NCBI RefSeq assembly: GCF_003095655.1
Contig: NZ_CP029151.1
Location: 2,603,001-2,667,000 of the forward strand
DNA: 64,000 nucleotides
Direction: 5' to 3'
DNA from: Dokdonia sp. Dokd-P16
GTDB lineage: Bacteria > Bacteroidota > Bacteroidia > Flavobacteriales > Flavobacteriaceae
The notes beneath the pieces are model-generated. The model was given only the letters and a program-made list of their open reading frames with translations. It was not told the DNA's origin and did no database searches. A program made the translations under genes and the position numbers. Below are positions 9,512-16,139 of this stretch, in pieces (position 1 is the stretch's first letter; every line of letters begins with the position of its first letter).

Positions 9512-9638
9512 TTTTTTGTATATGGTTTGTTGCGAGGTTTAAGCAACTAAAGTTAGCAAAAAATCACAGATAGAAAGTCTGCGAAAACTTTCGTAAATTG
9601 ACTAAAACCAGCAATTAATTTTATAAGTTGTTGGCAAA
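9512..9638 (-). other. attC-like site of cassette 6
   Basis: A 127-bp imperfect palindrome with arms tgtatatggtttgttgcg and cagcaattaattttata, and an inner hairpin GAAAGT...ACTTTC. The core GTTGGCAAA (9630-9638) is the exact complement of TTTGCCAAC at 10445-10453, the other end of the same cassette. Confidence 0.7.
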
Positions 9639-9662
9639 TCGTTTTTTTTGATTCAGTTTATA

Positions 9663-9857
9663 TTAATCGTCAATATCAAATAAATATTCAACAGTTACTT
9701 TGAAAAAACGAGCCATTCTAATTGCTAAAGTAACAGATGGATTAAATTTGCTTTTTTCTATTGCGTGAATAGTTTGTCGAGAAACGTTTATTTCTTTCGC
9801 CAATTCTGCTTGTGTCAAGTTATGCCTAGCTCTTTCTACTTTTACAAGATTTTTCAT
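9663..9857 (-). CDS. XRE/Cro-CI family helix-turn-helix regulator (cassette 6)
   Basis: The 64-aa protein is a single HTH_3 domain. The segment LTQAELAKEINVSRQTIHAI (residues 14-33) carries the two helices of the DNA-binding motif, and the ending FFKVTVEYLFDIDD is typical of short YgzD/YozG-like regulators. Its ATG overlaps the stop of the membrane-protein gene by four bases (ATGA). Regulators of this size paired with a small membrane protein are common in Bacteroidota and Firmicutes; control of their own operon is likely but not shown here. Confidence 0.88.
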   Translation of the reverse strand: MKNLVKVERARHNLTQAELAKEINVSRQTIHAIEKSKFNPSVTLAIRMARFFKVTVEYLFDIDD

Positions 9858-10309
9858 AAATACATTTTTCTTTTAATAAAGAATATTATTATGTATGACC
9901 AAAGCAATGGAAATATAAAATAATCTAAAGTCAGTTTTAAATCTTTTGCTAGCATATAAATAAAAGTTGTAGCTAACAATCCAATAATAAAAGTCAGTTG
10001 AAAAGATTCCAGTCTTAATTTATCTATGTAATCGTCTTCTACTTTTTCTTTCGAAATCATATAAATTAGCATTGCTATTATTGCAATAAAATCAATTCCA
10101 TAAATCAATCCTCCTCCAGAAAAGGCATTTAAAAGTCCTAATATTCCATTATCTGATTCCGTTCCAATTTCGGAAGTATTGATTCCAGACATTTTATATT
10201 TATTGATCGAATTATTAATAAAATTCAAACTTCCATTAAGTAAAGAGGTAATGATAAAAAGGATTAATCCAATTTTTTTACACCAATTAGGTAATATATA
10301 TGTTTTCAT
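9854..10309 (-). CDS. Four-helix membrane protein of unknown function, partner of XRE regulator (cassette 6)
   Basis: The 151-aa protein has four hydrophobic segments (about residues 12-28, 68-88, 106-124 and 128-146) joined by short loops, one rich in serine and glycine (GLLNAFSGGGLIYG) and one charged (KEKVEDDYIDKLRLE). This layout resembles the DUF2178-like membrane partners of small XRE regulators, but the family assignment is not firm. The gene begins well inside the cassette (boundary 10453), leaving about 140 bases of leader with a possible promoter and operator. Confidence 0.65.
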   Translation of the reverse strand: MKTYILPNWCKKIGLILFIITSLLNGSLNFINNSINKYKMSGINTSEIGTESDNGILGLLNAFSGGGLIYGIDFIAIIAMLIYMISKEKVEDDYIDKLRLESFQLTFIIGLLATTFIYMLAKDLKLTLDYFIFPLLWSYIIIFFIKRKMYL

Positions 10310-10327
10310 ATTCTATTATTTTTATAT

Positions 10328-10366
10328 AAAAGTACATAATACTTTACATTTAGTGTAGTAAAATAG
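10328..10366 (-). promoter_or_regulatory. Possible promoter and operator of the membrane protein/XRE pair
   Basis: On the minus strand a TACTTTTA sequence (plus-strand position about 10328-10335) resembles the TAnnTTTG -7 box and lies about 20 bases before the ATG. Just upstream, at 10341-10363, is an imperfect inverted repeat (TTTAC...GTAGTAAA) of operator size. Binding by the XRE protein is inference. Confidence 0.3.
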
Positions 10367-10453
10367 ATTTATTTTGATTTCAATTATTTTAAAATAGTTT
10401 TGATTTGAAGTGGAAAAGTTGAATTTTACGAGTCGTTCGAAATGTTTGCCAAC

Positions 10454-10861
10454 AGGCCACTGCATAAAGCGAGTGCGGCTCCCGATAGCTATCGGGATTG
10501 CTGATTTGCTTTAATTTATGGTCTGGTTTGTTTGGACTAAATATACAATGAATTTTGGAGTTGTGCGCCGCGCGTAGAGCTTTCAAACTTGCCTCCGACG
10601 AGCATAGCGAGAGGAAGGCATTAAAGAACCGGTTAGTTACCCAATCACCGTTTATCAATAAAAAGACATAAAGAGCTTTAAAATCCTAGCGGATTTGCTC
10701 TAACTTGATCTATACCCAACTCTTCGATATTTCAACGACTTTTGAGGTGTTCTGATTTTGAAGTGGAGCCATACGATGGCGGGAATTTCCAAGTATGCAA
10801 CTGCCTTGGATGTGGCTTATCTTGAGATGAAAAACATGTCCTTTGGCAATCAGCCGTCCAC
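10454..10861 (-). repeat. XY non-coding element, copy 4 (408 bp, short form)
   Basis: Bounded by CAAC|AGGCCACTGC and GTCCAC|G. It lacks the middle module seen in copies 2, 5 and 6, and joins the first module to the last through one TGCCTCC...GGAAGGCA hairpin. The promoter-like motif is at 10536-10555 with a single change from the common form. Confidence 0.9.
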
Positions 10862-10991
10862 GTTGTTGTATATGGTTTGTTGCGTGGTTTAAGCAACTAA
10901 TTTAGTAAATAATTACCGACCAAGAAAGTCCGCGAGGACTTTCGTAAGTAGGCTAGAACCAAGCAATAAATTACATACGGTGTTGTAAACA
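10862..10991 (-). other. attC-like site of cassette 5
   Basis: A 130-bp imperfect palindrome: tgtatatggtttgttgcgtgg pairs with agcaataaattacatac, and the inner hairpin GAAAGTCC-GCGA-GGACTTTC is identical to that of cassette 7. The core GTTGTAAACA (10982-10991) is the exact complement of 12048-12057. Confidence 0.7.
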
Positions 10992-10992
10992 G

Positions 10993-11877
10993 TTATTTGT
11001 TTAATAAATCAGCGAATCTTACTTCTCCTTTTATTGGCTCAGAATTATCGCAAAATATTTCCCATTCTAATATATTTTCATAGTCGAAAGGGTAATTAGT
11101 TAATTTTATTTCTGTTAATTTAAATCTTTGTTTTGGTAATATTGGCTCATACCTAGAAGGTCCGTATTTCTCATTTACGTTTCCCATTCCTAAAATTTGA
11201 ACATCTAGCACGTCTCTTATTGTATTGTCGGTGTTAATCTCAAAAATTTCGTGGTTGAAGGAATTAAAATATTTTTCTTCGCAAATCTTTTTTGGAATTC
11301 TAAATTTTACGTTTACATATTTGGCATAAACAGAACCTGAATTTATTGCATATATAATAATTTCCTTGTGTTGATTTTTAAATTTAAAATCTAAAGAAAT
11401 CATAGGATTCTTACTCCTGTTCATAATATCTCTAACTTCATAATCATACATTGCAGTTGATTGGAAGTTGAATCGTTTATAATATCTCTTATCGTCTGCT
11501 TGATGAGCTGTATTGCTCTTTTTGACTTCGACAACGTAAACAACTTTATTTGAGTCAATATTGATTGGATATATTTTAAAATTCGCCATTCTAGGTCGAA
11601 TTTTACTTTCAATTATTTGCTCTAACCATTCATTAGAGAATTGCTTAAGGTCAATTGGGTCAATTTCTTTTGGAAGATGATTATTTTCATCTTCTGCAAT
11701 TCCATAAATAATAACTCCTCCATCTGAATTTGCAAGCGAACTTACATCTTTAGATATTTCGGTCGTTTTATTATTCTGTTTACCTAAAGCTCCTGAAGAT
11801 TTGTATTCAAGATTAAGACTTTCTTCTACCTTATTCTCAATTAGAGAATTCAAATATTCTAAATTGTATTCGGTCAA
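10993..11877 (-). CDS. Schlafen/AlbA_2-domain protein (cassette 5)
   Basis: The first half of this 294-aa protein matches the AlbA_2 (Schlafen) nucleic-acid-binding domain: LIENKVEESLNLEYKSS, then LANSDGGVIIYGI, then a PRMANFKIYPI strand and YYKRFNFQSTAMYDYEV near residue 150. The C-terminal 130 residues look beta-rich (ISLDFKFKNQHKEIIIYAI onward) and are unassigned. AlbA_2 proteins bind or cut RNA or DNA, and several work in phage defence; a defence role is plausible for a cassette gene but unproven. No ATG fits; TTG at 11877, one base after the upstream stop, gives the expected N-terminus and suggests coupling. Confidence 0.75.
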   Translation of the reverse strand: MTEYNLEYLNSLIENKVEESLNLEYKSSGALGKQNNKTTEISKDVSSLANSDGGVIIYGIAEDENNHLPKEIDPIDLKQFSNEWLEQIIESKIRPRMANFKIYPINIDSNKVVYVVEVKKSNTAHQADDKRYYKRFNFQSTAMYDYEVRDIMNRSKNPMISLDFKFKNQHKEIIIYAINSGSVYAKYVNVKFRIPKKICEEKYFNSFNHEIFEINTDNTIRDVLDVQILGMGNVNEKYGPSRYEPILPKQRFKLTEIKLTNYPFDYENILEWEIFCDNSEPIKGEVRFADLLNK

Positions 11878-11878
11878 T

Positions 11879-12034
11879 TTATTTTCCTTTTTTAATTGAT
11901 TTCAAAGTGTATTTATCGTAAGCCATCACATCAAAAACTTTCGATTGTCCAGTTTCTAGCCATTTTTTATAAATCAATGTTCCATTCATATAGACGTATA
12001 ACTCATTTCCTTTTGTTTTTTCTGTGAATATCAT
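11879..12034 (-). CDS. 51-aa protein matching the leader of the EF-Tu-like cassette protein (cassette 5)
   Basis: Starting at the ATG at 12034 the product is 51 aa and contains GNELYVYMNGTLIYKKWL, which aligns with DNELYLYFNGKLIYKRWL in the 165-aa protein of cassette 7; KVFDVMAYDKYT also matches KVFDTHAFGKYT. The frame stops where the other protein goes on into its EF-Tu-like barrel. The open frame extends upstream to 12064, but that would cross the cassette boundary at 12057. It may be a remnant of a longer gene or a functional mini-protein; the downstream AlbA_2 gene begins one base after its stop. Confidence 0.6.
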   Translation of the reverse strand: MIFTEKTKGNELYVYMNGTLIYKKWLETGQSKVFDVMAYDKYTLKSIKKGK

Positions 12035-12057
12035 TCGTCTTGATAATTGTTTACAAC

Positions 12058-12587
12058 AGGTCACTACATAAAGCGAGTGCGGCTTCCGATAGCTATCGGG
12101 ATTGCTGATTTACTCTAATTTATGGTCTGGTTTGTTTGATCTAAATATACAATGAATTTTGGAGTTGTGCGCCGCGCATAGAGCTTTCAAACCTGCCTCC
12201 GACGAGCGCAGCGAGAGGAAGGCACAACATTCGCGTTATGTAATAGTTGTGGCTGGTTGCAACTACGTGTGAGCTTTCTATACTTAAGATGTATGCCCTA
12301 GGCATTTTTGAGTCCTGCCTCCGACGAGCATAGCGAGAGGAAGGCATCAAAGAACCGCTTAGTCACCCAATCACCGTTTATCAATAGAAGGACGACAAGA
12401 GCTTTAAAATCCTAGCGGATTTACTCTTACTTGATCTAAACTCAACCCTTCGGTATTTCAACGACTTTTGAGGTGTTCTGATTTTGAAGTGGAGCCATAC
12501 GACGGCGGGAATTTCCAAGTATGCTACTGCCTTGGATGTGGCTTATCTTGAGATTAAAAACATGTCCTTTGGCAATCAGCCGTCCAC
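12058..12587 (-). repeat. XY non-coding element, copy 5 (530 bp)
   Basis: Bounded by CAAC|AGGTCACTAC and GTCCAC|G. Same module order as copy 2, with two TGCCTCC...GGAAGGCA hairpins. The promoter-like motif TCTAAATATACAATGAATTT is at 12140-12159, about 105 bases before the ATG at 12034. The left end carries a C-to-T change (AGGTCACT) relative to other copies. Confidence 0.9.
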
Positions 12588-12648
12588 GTCCCTTGATAAC
12601 GAGAGTCTGACCAAAGGGAAGATTCTCTGTTATCTAATGTTGTGAGTA
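12588..12648 (-). other. Short attC-like site of cassette 4
   Basis: Only 61 bp, about the size of a minimal attC. The arms TTGATAACGAGAGTCT and AGATTCTCTGTTATCTAA pair with a few unpaired bases. The core GTTGTGAGTA (12639-12648) is the exact complement of TACTCACAAC at 13271-13280. Confidence 0.72.
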
Positions 12649-12658
12649 GTTTCGTTTT

Positions 12659-13264
12659 TTAAGGTGCAATTATTATCGCCACTTCATCAGGATTATAGAC
12701 TTCCTTCATCGTCCTAAGAATCCCATAAAGCATATTTAAATTCTCGTAGTCATAAAGCATATAATCCGATACTACAATATTTGACTTTAATGTTTCATGC
12801 ATGATTTTCATCATCTTAATTATCCCACTTTCTGCATTTTCATATTTCGACCAATTTTCGTGTTTTAAGTACTTTGGATCGTAAACAAAACAATGCATTT
12901 CATTACATTTTACGCCAATCGCATAAAAGTCTTCAGGTAATGGGTTTCCACTTGATACCGAGTATTCAATTTCACCGTCCGCGTTATCTTGTACATTATT
13001 GCATTTTAGTGCTAAAATTTCAAGTTCAGTGAAAGTCATTCCTTTCAATTTTTCTTCTGATATCGAAATTGAGTTCTGCAGTATAACTAATTCGTTTTTT
13101 GCCGATCTTAACTTATTATTCAGTTGAGTATCTTCTTCCGTAAAAATTGGCTTTTCGAAACATAATTTCCCATTTTTTTTGGCATAAACTCCAATATGTT
13201 GTCCTATAAGATTAAAGCTAATGGTTATTAAGATTATTAATGTATTTATCGTTTTCCTTTTCAT
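12659..13264 (-). CDS. Secreted protein of unknown function (cassette 4)
   Basis: The 201-aa product opens with a signal peptide (residues 1-22, ending LIGQ). The mature part has an acidic, helical middle (TELEILALKCNNVQDNADGE), a CNEMHCFVYD segment with two nearby cysteines, and a C-terminal region that looks alpha/beta (YNPDEVAIIIAP). No domain was recognised. It is the only gene of its cassette and starts six bases inside the cassette boundary. Confidence 0.65.
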   Translation of the reverse strand: MKRKTINTLIILITISFNLIGQHIGVYAKKNGKLCFEKPIFTEEDTQLNNKLRSAKNELVILQNSISISEEKLKGMTFTELEILALKCNNVQDNADGEIEYSVSSGNPLPEDFYAIGVKCNEMHCFVYDPKYLKHENWSKYENAESGIIKMMKIMHETLKSNIVVSDYMLYDYENLNMLYGILRTMKEVYNPDEVAIIIAP

Positions 13265-13280
13265 TCTAATTACTCACAAC

Positions 13281-13544
13281 AGGCCACTACATAAAGCGAG
13301 TTCGGCTCCCGATAGCTATCGGGATTGCTGGTTTGCTTTAATTTGCGGTCTGGTTTGTTTGATCTAAATATACAATGAATTTTGGAGTTGTGCGCCGCGC
13401 GTAGAGCTTTCAAACTTGCCTCCGACGAGTGGAGCGAGAGGAAGGCACAACATTCGCGTTATGTAATAGTTGTGGCTGGTTGCAACTACGTGTGAGCTTT
13501 CTATAATTGAGATGTATGCCCTTGGCATTTTTGAGTAGTGGCCT
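13281..13544 (-). repeat. Y unit of XY element copy 6 (264 bp, perfect terminal inverted repeats)
   Basis: Left end AGGCCACTAC (13281-13290) and right end GTAGTGGCCT (13535-13544) are exact complements. The A/T position that differs from copy 7 changes on both sides, so the two ends covary. It holds CCCGATAGCTATCGGG, one TGCCTCC...GGAAGGCA hairpin and the promoter-like motif at 13363-13382, about 100 bases before the ATG at 13264. Confidence 0.85.
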
Positions 13545-13757
13545 GTGGACGGCTGATTGGTAGGGTGGGAGCTTTAAAATCCTAGCGGATTTACTCGCAC
13601 TCGATCTACACCCAACTCTTCGATATTTCAACGACTTTTGAGATGTTCTGATTTTGAAGAGGAGCCATACGATGGCGGGAATTTACAAGTATGCTACTGC
13701 CTTGGATGTGGCTTATCTTGAGATGAAAAACATGTCCTTTGGCAATCAGCCGTCCAC
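13545..13757 (-). repeat. X unit of XY element copy 6 (213 bp, perfect terminal inverted repeats)
   Basis: Left end GTGGACGGCTGATTG (13545-13559) and right end CAATCAGCCGTCCAC (13743-13757) are perfect 15-bp complements. It abuts the Y unit with no spacer. The right two-thirds is nearly identical to the right part of all other XY copies. Confidence 0.85.
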
Positions 13758-13888
13758 GGTTTTGTGTATGGTTAGTTGCGTGGTTAAGCGACTAATTTAG
13801 TAAACAAAAACGAACGCGAGAAAATTCCGAAGGAATTTTCCAAATAAGCACTTGCTAAAGCAATTAATTATACACGTTGTTGCCATTA
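13758..13888 (-). other. attC-like site of cassette 3
   Basis: A 131-bp imperfect palindrome: gtgtatggttagttgcgtgg pairs with gcaattaattatacac, around an inner hairpin GAAAATTCC-GA-AGGAATTTTC. The core GTTGCCATTA (13879-13888) is the exact complement of 14808-14817. Confidence 0.72.
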
Positions 13889-14799
13889 GTATATTCTGCA
13901 TAAAGCTCTTCAAAACTACTAATTTTATTCCGATTGATATATATTATAAGTAATGTGAAATTGAGAAACTCAAACACTCTTTCTTCTGAAATTGAGATTG
14001 TTTCTTTTCCGTGAGCAATGGTGTTTCTGTCAGCTGTGTAATGTTTAAAGTTAGAAACGATGGAAGAGTAAATTTTGTTTCCATTTAAATTTCCCAAGTT
14101 ACTTTTACACAAGGTTTTTAGCTTATCCTCCAAACGAGTTTCATCATCATTACTCCAAAGCTCAGTATTTATATAATTTTCTAATGCAGAGTAAGTAATG
14201 AAATATGATAGATTATATTTTTTTTCAGATAATAGAGCTTTTGATTGCGCAAGTAGCTCCTTGTAAAATTCAAAATTGTATTTAAATCCCTCGATTCTAA
14301 TTTTAGCATAAACTTTAAAATCAGCTATTTCTGTATATCCAACTTCTCCAAAAAAACTACCATTATATTTTAGTTTTTTTTCTACATTATCAATTTCTAA
14401 TACGCTAACTGGATTTATCTTAAATGAATCCCAATTTTCAAGACCATAATATGAGTAAGAATCTTTGTCAGATAAATACGATGATTTAATTATATCAGTC
14501 CGACTTTTGTTCTCAGCAACTTTATATTTTTTTTCCATTCCCGAAATTGTTTCAAAATCGAAAGCAGAACTGTCTATAATCTTTGCGTTAATTATCGAAT
14601 CGTATTCCATTTTAAAGTCCCAAGAGTTTTCAAAATAGTAAGTTTTATCTATTCCTTTTTCATATTCAGCTTTATCAAAATCAGGATAAATATCTATTTC
14701 AAAAAATTGAATTTCTTCTTTTATAATATTCAGTTTACTTAGCAAAAATGCACTTATTTGGTTTTGGCTAATTTTTTTCTTGAAATTCGTGTAGGTCAT
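13864..14799 (-). CDS. HEPN-motif protein (cassette 3)
   Basis: The C-terminal part of this 311-aa protein is helical and carries RNTIAH (Arg258-His263), the R-X4-H signature of HEPN domains, within DRNTIAHGKETISISEE. The helices before it (LLSEKKYNLSYFITYSALEN) fit the HEPN bundle, and a long, mostly beta N-terminal region of about 190 residues precedes it. HEPN proteins are often RNases in toxin-antitoxin or abortive-infection systems, which is a reasonable but untested reading here. The stop lies within the attC-like site and the ATG nine bases inside the cassette end. No XY element precedes this cassette. Confidence 0.65.
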   Translation of the reverse strand: MTYTNFKKKISQNQISAFLLSKLNIIKEEIQFFEIDIYPDFDKAEYEKGIDKTYYFENSWDFKMEYDSIINAKIIDSSAFDFETISGMEKKYKVAENKSRTDIIKSSYLSDKDSYSYYGLENWDSFKINPVSVLEIDNVEKKLKYNGSFFGEVGYTEIADFKVYAKIRIEGFKYNFEFYKELLAQSKALLSEKKYNLSYFITYSALENYINTELWSNDDETRLEDKLKTLCKSNLGNLNGNKIYSSIVSNFKHYTADRNTIAHGKETISISEERVFEFLNFTLLIIYINRNKISSFEELYAEYTNGNNVYN

Positions 14800-14817
14800 C
14801 TTTATATTAATGGCAAC

Positions 14818-14946
14818 GTTTATGTATATGGAAAGTTGCGGTTTTGTATGCGAGGATTTTCCGAAGGAAAATCAGACGTAGTAAACTGGCAACGACCTTT
14901 GGTTAAGCCAAAAACCAGCAATTTTTTATATACTGTGTTGTAGCTA
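14818..14946 (-). other. attC-like site of cassette 2 (uninterrupted junction, no XY element)
   Basis: This is the one junction without an XY element and so shows the native site. The arm AACGTTTATGTATATGG faces CCAGCAATTTTTTATATAC and the core GTTGTAGCTA (14937-14946), with an inner hairpin GATTTTCC-GAA-GGAAAATC. The core is the exact complement of 15631-15640. The left core CAAC at 14814-14817 belongs to the next cassette. Confidence 0.75.
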
Positions 14947-15630
14947 GTGTTTTTTCTTTTTTCGTTCTTTTATTCTATTCTCTAATTCCTTTAATACTCC
15001 AAAAACTTCTTTAAAATATTCAAATGCAAATTGTTTAGAATTATTTTCTTGTAACATTTGAGCTATTGCAGGTGAAAATTTTGGTAGAATTGTCGGTTTA
15101 GGAATGTCTAATGGTTTTCCGCTTTTCAATTTCTCTTTAACATCATTTATGTCGAACATAAAACCACTAAAGTCATTATCATTTTTTATTACTTTTCCAA
15201 CTTCTGCGTGTGAGTATGGATTCCGAAAATTGTTTTTTGCTTTTATCAGATAATTATATTCCATTTCCGTAATCAACTCTTTTTCCAATGCTTTTTTTAG
15301 CGAATTAAATAAAGTCAATCCGTCAAATTCCGATTCACTTTCGTTTAGTTTTTCTGTATATTTTTCTAGATCAGAATAATCAAAGTCAATAGTATGCAAT
15401 TTTATTAGTGAAAGTTTAAGCATTCTCTCAAGCAAGTGATTTGTGCTAAAGATACTTGACTGAAAAAGTTCAAATAATTGGCAAGTCAGAATTTCATTTT
15501 TCAGTAAATTCAGTTCGCAAAATTCCATAAAAGAATAGTCATAAAATTCCTTGAGTTGATTGTAGTTTTTATCAATCAATCCTGAATAAAAATCCGATTT
15601 TCGTTTAATTTCGTCGTTCATTTTTTGCAT
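14944..15630 (-). CDS. HEPN-motif protein, second (cassette 2)
   Basis: This 228-aa protein is largely helical. RNPYSH (Arg136-His141) in KNNFRNPYSHAEVGK matches the HEPN R-X4-H signature, and the preceding ELITEMEYNYLIKAK helix fits the bundle. The C-terminus is strongly basic (KERKKKKH), possibly for RNA or DNA contact. It lies directly upstream of the other HEPN-motif cassette, separated only by the attC-like site, so the two could share a transcript. Its stop codon is part of the cassette core repeat. Toxin or abortive-infection activity is inference from the motif. Confidence 0.62.
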   Translation of the reverse strand: MQKMNDEIKRKSDFYSGLIDKNYNQLKEFYDYSFMEFCELNLLKNEILTCQLFELFQSSIFSTNHLLERMLKLSLIKLHTIDFDYSDLEKYTEKLNESESEFDGLTLFNSLKKALEKELITEMEYNYLIKAKNNFRNPYSHAEVGKVIKNDNDFSGFMFDINDVKEKLKSGKPLDIPKPTILPKFSPAIAQMLQENNSKQFAFEYFKEVFGVLKELENRIKERKKKKH

Positions 15631-15640
15631 TAGCTACAAC

Positions 15641-15863
15641 AGGCCACTGCATAAAGCGAGTGCGGCATTTTTGCTGGGTAGCCTTTATTTATTTGTTTAT
15701 TAATTGATTGTCTAAATATACAGTTATTTGTGGACCTGTCGCCGCGCGTAGAGCTTTCAAAAATGTCTCATTCGCTTTATGCTGTAGTTGTGGCTGGTTG
15801 CAACAACGTTTCGCGCTTTCTATGATTTAGATGTATTCTTTAGACATTTTTGAGCAGTGGCCT
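15641..15863 (-). repeat. Y unit of XY element copy 7 (223 bp)
   Basis: Ends AGGCCACTGC (15641-15650) and GCAGTGGCCT (15854-15863) are perfect complements; relative to copy 6 both sides changed together. It lacks the CCCGATAGCTATCGGG palindrome and the TGCCTCC hairpin. The promoter-like motif is partly kept (TCTAAATATACA, 15711-15722), about 80 bases before the HEPN gene start at 15630. Confidence 0.85.
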
Positions 15864-16076
15864 GTGGACGGCTGATTGGTAGGGTGAGAGCTTTAAAATC
15901 CTAACGGATTTGCTCCTTCTTGATCTAAACTCAACCCTTCGATATTTCAATGACTTTTGAGGTGTTCTGATTTTGAAGCGGAGCCATACGACGGCGGGAA
16001 TTTGCAAGTATGCAACTGCCTTGGATGTGGCTTATCTTGAGATGAAAAACATGTCCTTTGGCAATCAGCTGTCCAC
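15864..16076 (-). repeat. X unit of XY element copy 7 (213 bp)
   Basis: Left end GTGGACGGCTGATTG (15864-15878) pairs with CAATCAGCTGTCCAC (16062-16076), with one change that would still allow a G-U pair in RNA. It is the same length as the X unit of copy 6 and directly abuts the Y unit. Confidence 0.85.
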
Positions 16077-16139
16077 GTCTCAGTGATATGGAGCGGACGC
16101 TGCGATAGCAAGTCTGATCTCATATCACATGTTATCGAC
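16077..16139 (-). other. Short attC-like site of cassette 1
   Basis: A 63-bp site. The arms GTGATATGGAGC and GATCTCATATCAC, and inner GCTGCGATAGC, form an imperfect palindrome. The core GTTATCGAC (16131-16139) is the exact complement of GTCGATAAC at 17264-17272. Confidence 0.7.

Noticed and set aside
13671..13757. Short open frame in the X unit (MAGIxKYATALDVAYLEMKN-like) present in most copies
   Set aside because: The frame is under 45 codons, the ATG is missing or shifted in several copies, and differences between copies change amino acids as often as not. Conservation is better explained by DNA or RNA structure.
15641..16076. XY element as a group IIC intron, since such introns target attC sites
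   Set aside because: No reverse transcriptase, no recognisable domain V hairpin near the 3' end and no GTGYG start; the ends are terminal inverted repeats instead.
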